Part shown: in pieces, positions 62,085 to 64,000 of the stretch
Numbering within the stretch: position 1 is the stretch's first letter
Layout of the letters: every line of letters begins with the position of its first letter
Assembly: GCF_020882245.1 (NCBI RefSeq)
Contig: NC_083597.1
Coordinates: 65,698,152-65,762,151 of the forward strand
DNA length: 64,000 nt
From: Rhopalosiphum padi
Lineage: Eukaryota > Arthropoda > Insecta > Hemiptera > Aphididae
Reading direction: 5' to 3'
Notes under the pieces: model-generated
Seen by the model: the letters and a program-made list of their open reading frames with translations, nothing else
The model's database searches: none
What the model was told of the DNA's origin: nothing
Position numbers and translations under genes: made by a program

Positions 62085-63669
62085 TTTTTATACACCTAAT
62101 ATTTTACAAAGGTACAGGTAATGGGTCAGAAGATAAAAAGTAAAAATATATGATCACATGCTTTTTATACATTATACTTTTAAAATCAACACTACGTTGT
62201 AAGTATAAATATAAGTATACACTGCAGGTGCGCTTATATAGGTCACGCGTGTCACACAGGTATAGGTAAATGGCAAAAAATGTTTCGGTATAATATGTAT
62301 AAGTAAGGTATATGCTATAAAATCAGAATTTTTTTTTTTATTATTATTTTGTTTAAAACTTTCGGTTACATTCTTATAATATTATGTTGCAGTAACTATG
62401 ATCATACAATTAATAGATGCTGAAAATCTAAACTATGAAATAATAAATGTGTGTGAAAGAGAAACAATTAAAATACGCAATAATTATTGCGATTACGTGT
62501 TATATATAAATAAAATTACATGTTTTGATTATTTTATTTGTCCATTAGGTAATACTGGTATACTGGTATTCGTTTTACAAGCTGAGGTAAGAGATAATAA
62601 CAAACTATAAGATAAAAAATCATGCAAATATATAAATATAATACCTATAATATATAGAGATGTAGGTTTAAAATATCGTAGTCACGTGAAGTAACAATAA
62701 ATATTACGGTAATTTTCATGATTGAAATAGGTAGTAAATTGTCTAGTTCGGGAACTACCTATAGATATATAATATATATATTGAAAGTTAAAAATTTCTT
62801 TACGACATGTATATATCAAATATACGCGATAATAAATTGTATAATTATATATTTGAATAAAAATCCATAAAACATTCACTTGCATTTAAGCAAATCTGCA
62901 CATTTCCTTAGTAAAATTATATCTGTAATCTGCATCAAACACTAATAATTTTAACACACTATATATAGTATATTATAACTGTGGAAATTCGTGACGTATT
63001 AAATAAAAAAAACTGCAGCTAAATATTTTATAACATGAAGTTTTAATAAAATATAACATATTATATAATTAATTATAAAAGAACTCAACTTAAAATTATT
63101 AAATTGATTATTTTTTAACCATCACATAAATCATTATTTTGCAATTTCACGTCTAAATAATTTTATCACCAAAAATAATTGTTTTTAATTTTTTCATACA
63201 CGTTGAGTATTATGTAAACAAACACGTTTTATTATTTAAAATAAAACTGTACAGATAATTAATTTGAATAAATTAAAAAAATTAAGTAGAAACTAATATC
63301 TATACCTATTTCTAAGCATTATAGAAAATTTTCGAATTCGACTATTATTTAATATGCTTATTAAATAAGTGAACTATATTATAAAATTATCCATTTTCGT
63401 TTACTCATTATTTTAAAATTTTAACTTCTCTTGTAAATATTATTTTTACATAAATTGATGCTATCGTAAAACATAATTTTTTTTACCAAAATAATATATT
63501 AAAATTTTTCAAGTTTACTTTTTTTACAATAACAGCAAACATTTTAAAACGTGTACAGTGTACACTTATAAAATAGGTACATTTCTTGGAGTATTTCAAA
63601 ACAAAATTGAATTTTGAATGAATAATTAATAGGTAAGTATAATAGTTCAATATCTATTTAACATTATAA

Positions 63670-63840
63670 TTATAACTAATAATCTACTCTTTCGAAATTC
63701 GATTTGTACGTATAAACATACTCAAAAAGTTTTCTGCTAAAGAATATAGAATGAAAAATATACGTTGTTGTTCCACAATATAAAAACTTAAACAAAATGT
63801 TAAATAATTTATTTTTATTCAAAAACATTATTTTCCAATG
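63670..63840. repeat. Dispersed repeat family copy C
   Basis: CTACTCTTTCGAAATTCGAT near 63,684 parallels CTACTCTTTCAAAATTAAAT near 45,242 and the 41.4-kb copy. Only this part is conserved. Confidence 0.35.
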
Positions 63841-64000
63841 AAATAAATCTATAATGTACAAAAAATAAAACAAATAGTTTTAGAAATAATGAATGTGGAC
63901 ACAAATAATTATCATCTTGTGCTCCAATATTAGGTACATACCCCCTTGTATATGCGTGCATTTTTGAAATGTTTAACTTACGATACATAAAGGTTTACTG

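Larger units (their letters stand above)
61444..64000. other. OXR1 upstream intron/flank, no exon seen
   Basis: No further OXR1 exon could be recognised. It contains an 18-bp-arm hairpin (62,021-62,084) and a dispersed repeat copy near 63,670-63,840. Short frames such as plus 62,398-62,610 have no supporting signal. Confidence 0.5.

Noticed and set aside
1..64000. tRNA, rRNA, CRISPR arrays, bacterial operons or viral genes
   Set aside because: No tRNA B-box with a matching cloverleaf, no rRNA-like block, no regularly spaced repeats and no Shine-Dalgarno-led gene clusters were found by eye. No viral gene was recognised.

Overview
This is an AT-rich animal nuclear DNA window with spliced genes, long introns, (TA)n tracts and many decayed transposable elements. 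Gene content (an insect-like secreted PLA2 and a TLDc protein close to the Drosophila mtd type) together with dispersed repeats and a recurrent TACCTA/TAGGTA motif points to a hemipteran insect, most likely an aphid. The species is inferred from pattern recognition, without a database search.

Layout. 1-17,000 has no convincing host gene, but it carries a hAT transposase relic (about 2.1-2.9 kb) and a frameshifted non-LTR reverse transcriptase relic (about 10.4-11.4 kb), both on the minus strand. 17,504-20,629 (minus) is one long GC-rich exon encoding about 20 C2H2-type zinc fingers, an AT-hook-like motif, a Gln-rich linker and a 14-residue tandem repeat. The exon is open through a splice acceptor above its first ATG, so at least one upstream exon is missing. 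20.6-29 kb holds two hAT-type MITEs, a long (TA)n tract, a composite aphid-type repeat and a perfect 20-bp-arm hairpin.

29,406-49,023 (plus) is a secreted phospholipase A2 gene that no single ORF reveals. Five phase-compatible exons join to a complete 195-residue protein with a signal peptide, calcium loop and CC-x-x-HD catalytic motif. Its first intron is about 15 kb and contains a possible 32-codon symmetric cassette exon, a second non-LTR RT relic and two related TIR elements. 49-57.6 kb is intergenic with repeats and one unexplained GC-richer patch near 55.5 kb.

57,672-61,443 (minus) is the 3' part of an OXR1/mustard TLDc gene. Four exons encode the whole TLDc domain and the true C-terminus, and upstream exons probably lie beyond the window. 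Its largest intron contains a hAT MITE with near-perfect 8-bp target duplications. 61.4-64 kb is non-coding, with one miRNA-like hairpin.

The three host genes look functionally independent: a nuclear DNA-binding protein, a secreted lipase and an intracellular stress/V-ATPase-linked protein. I found no operon, tRNA, rRNA or CRISPR.
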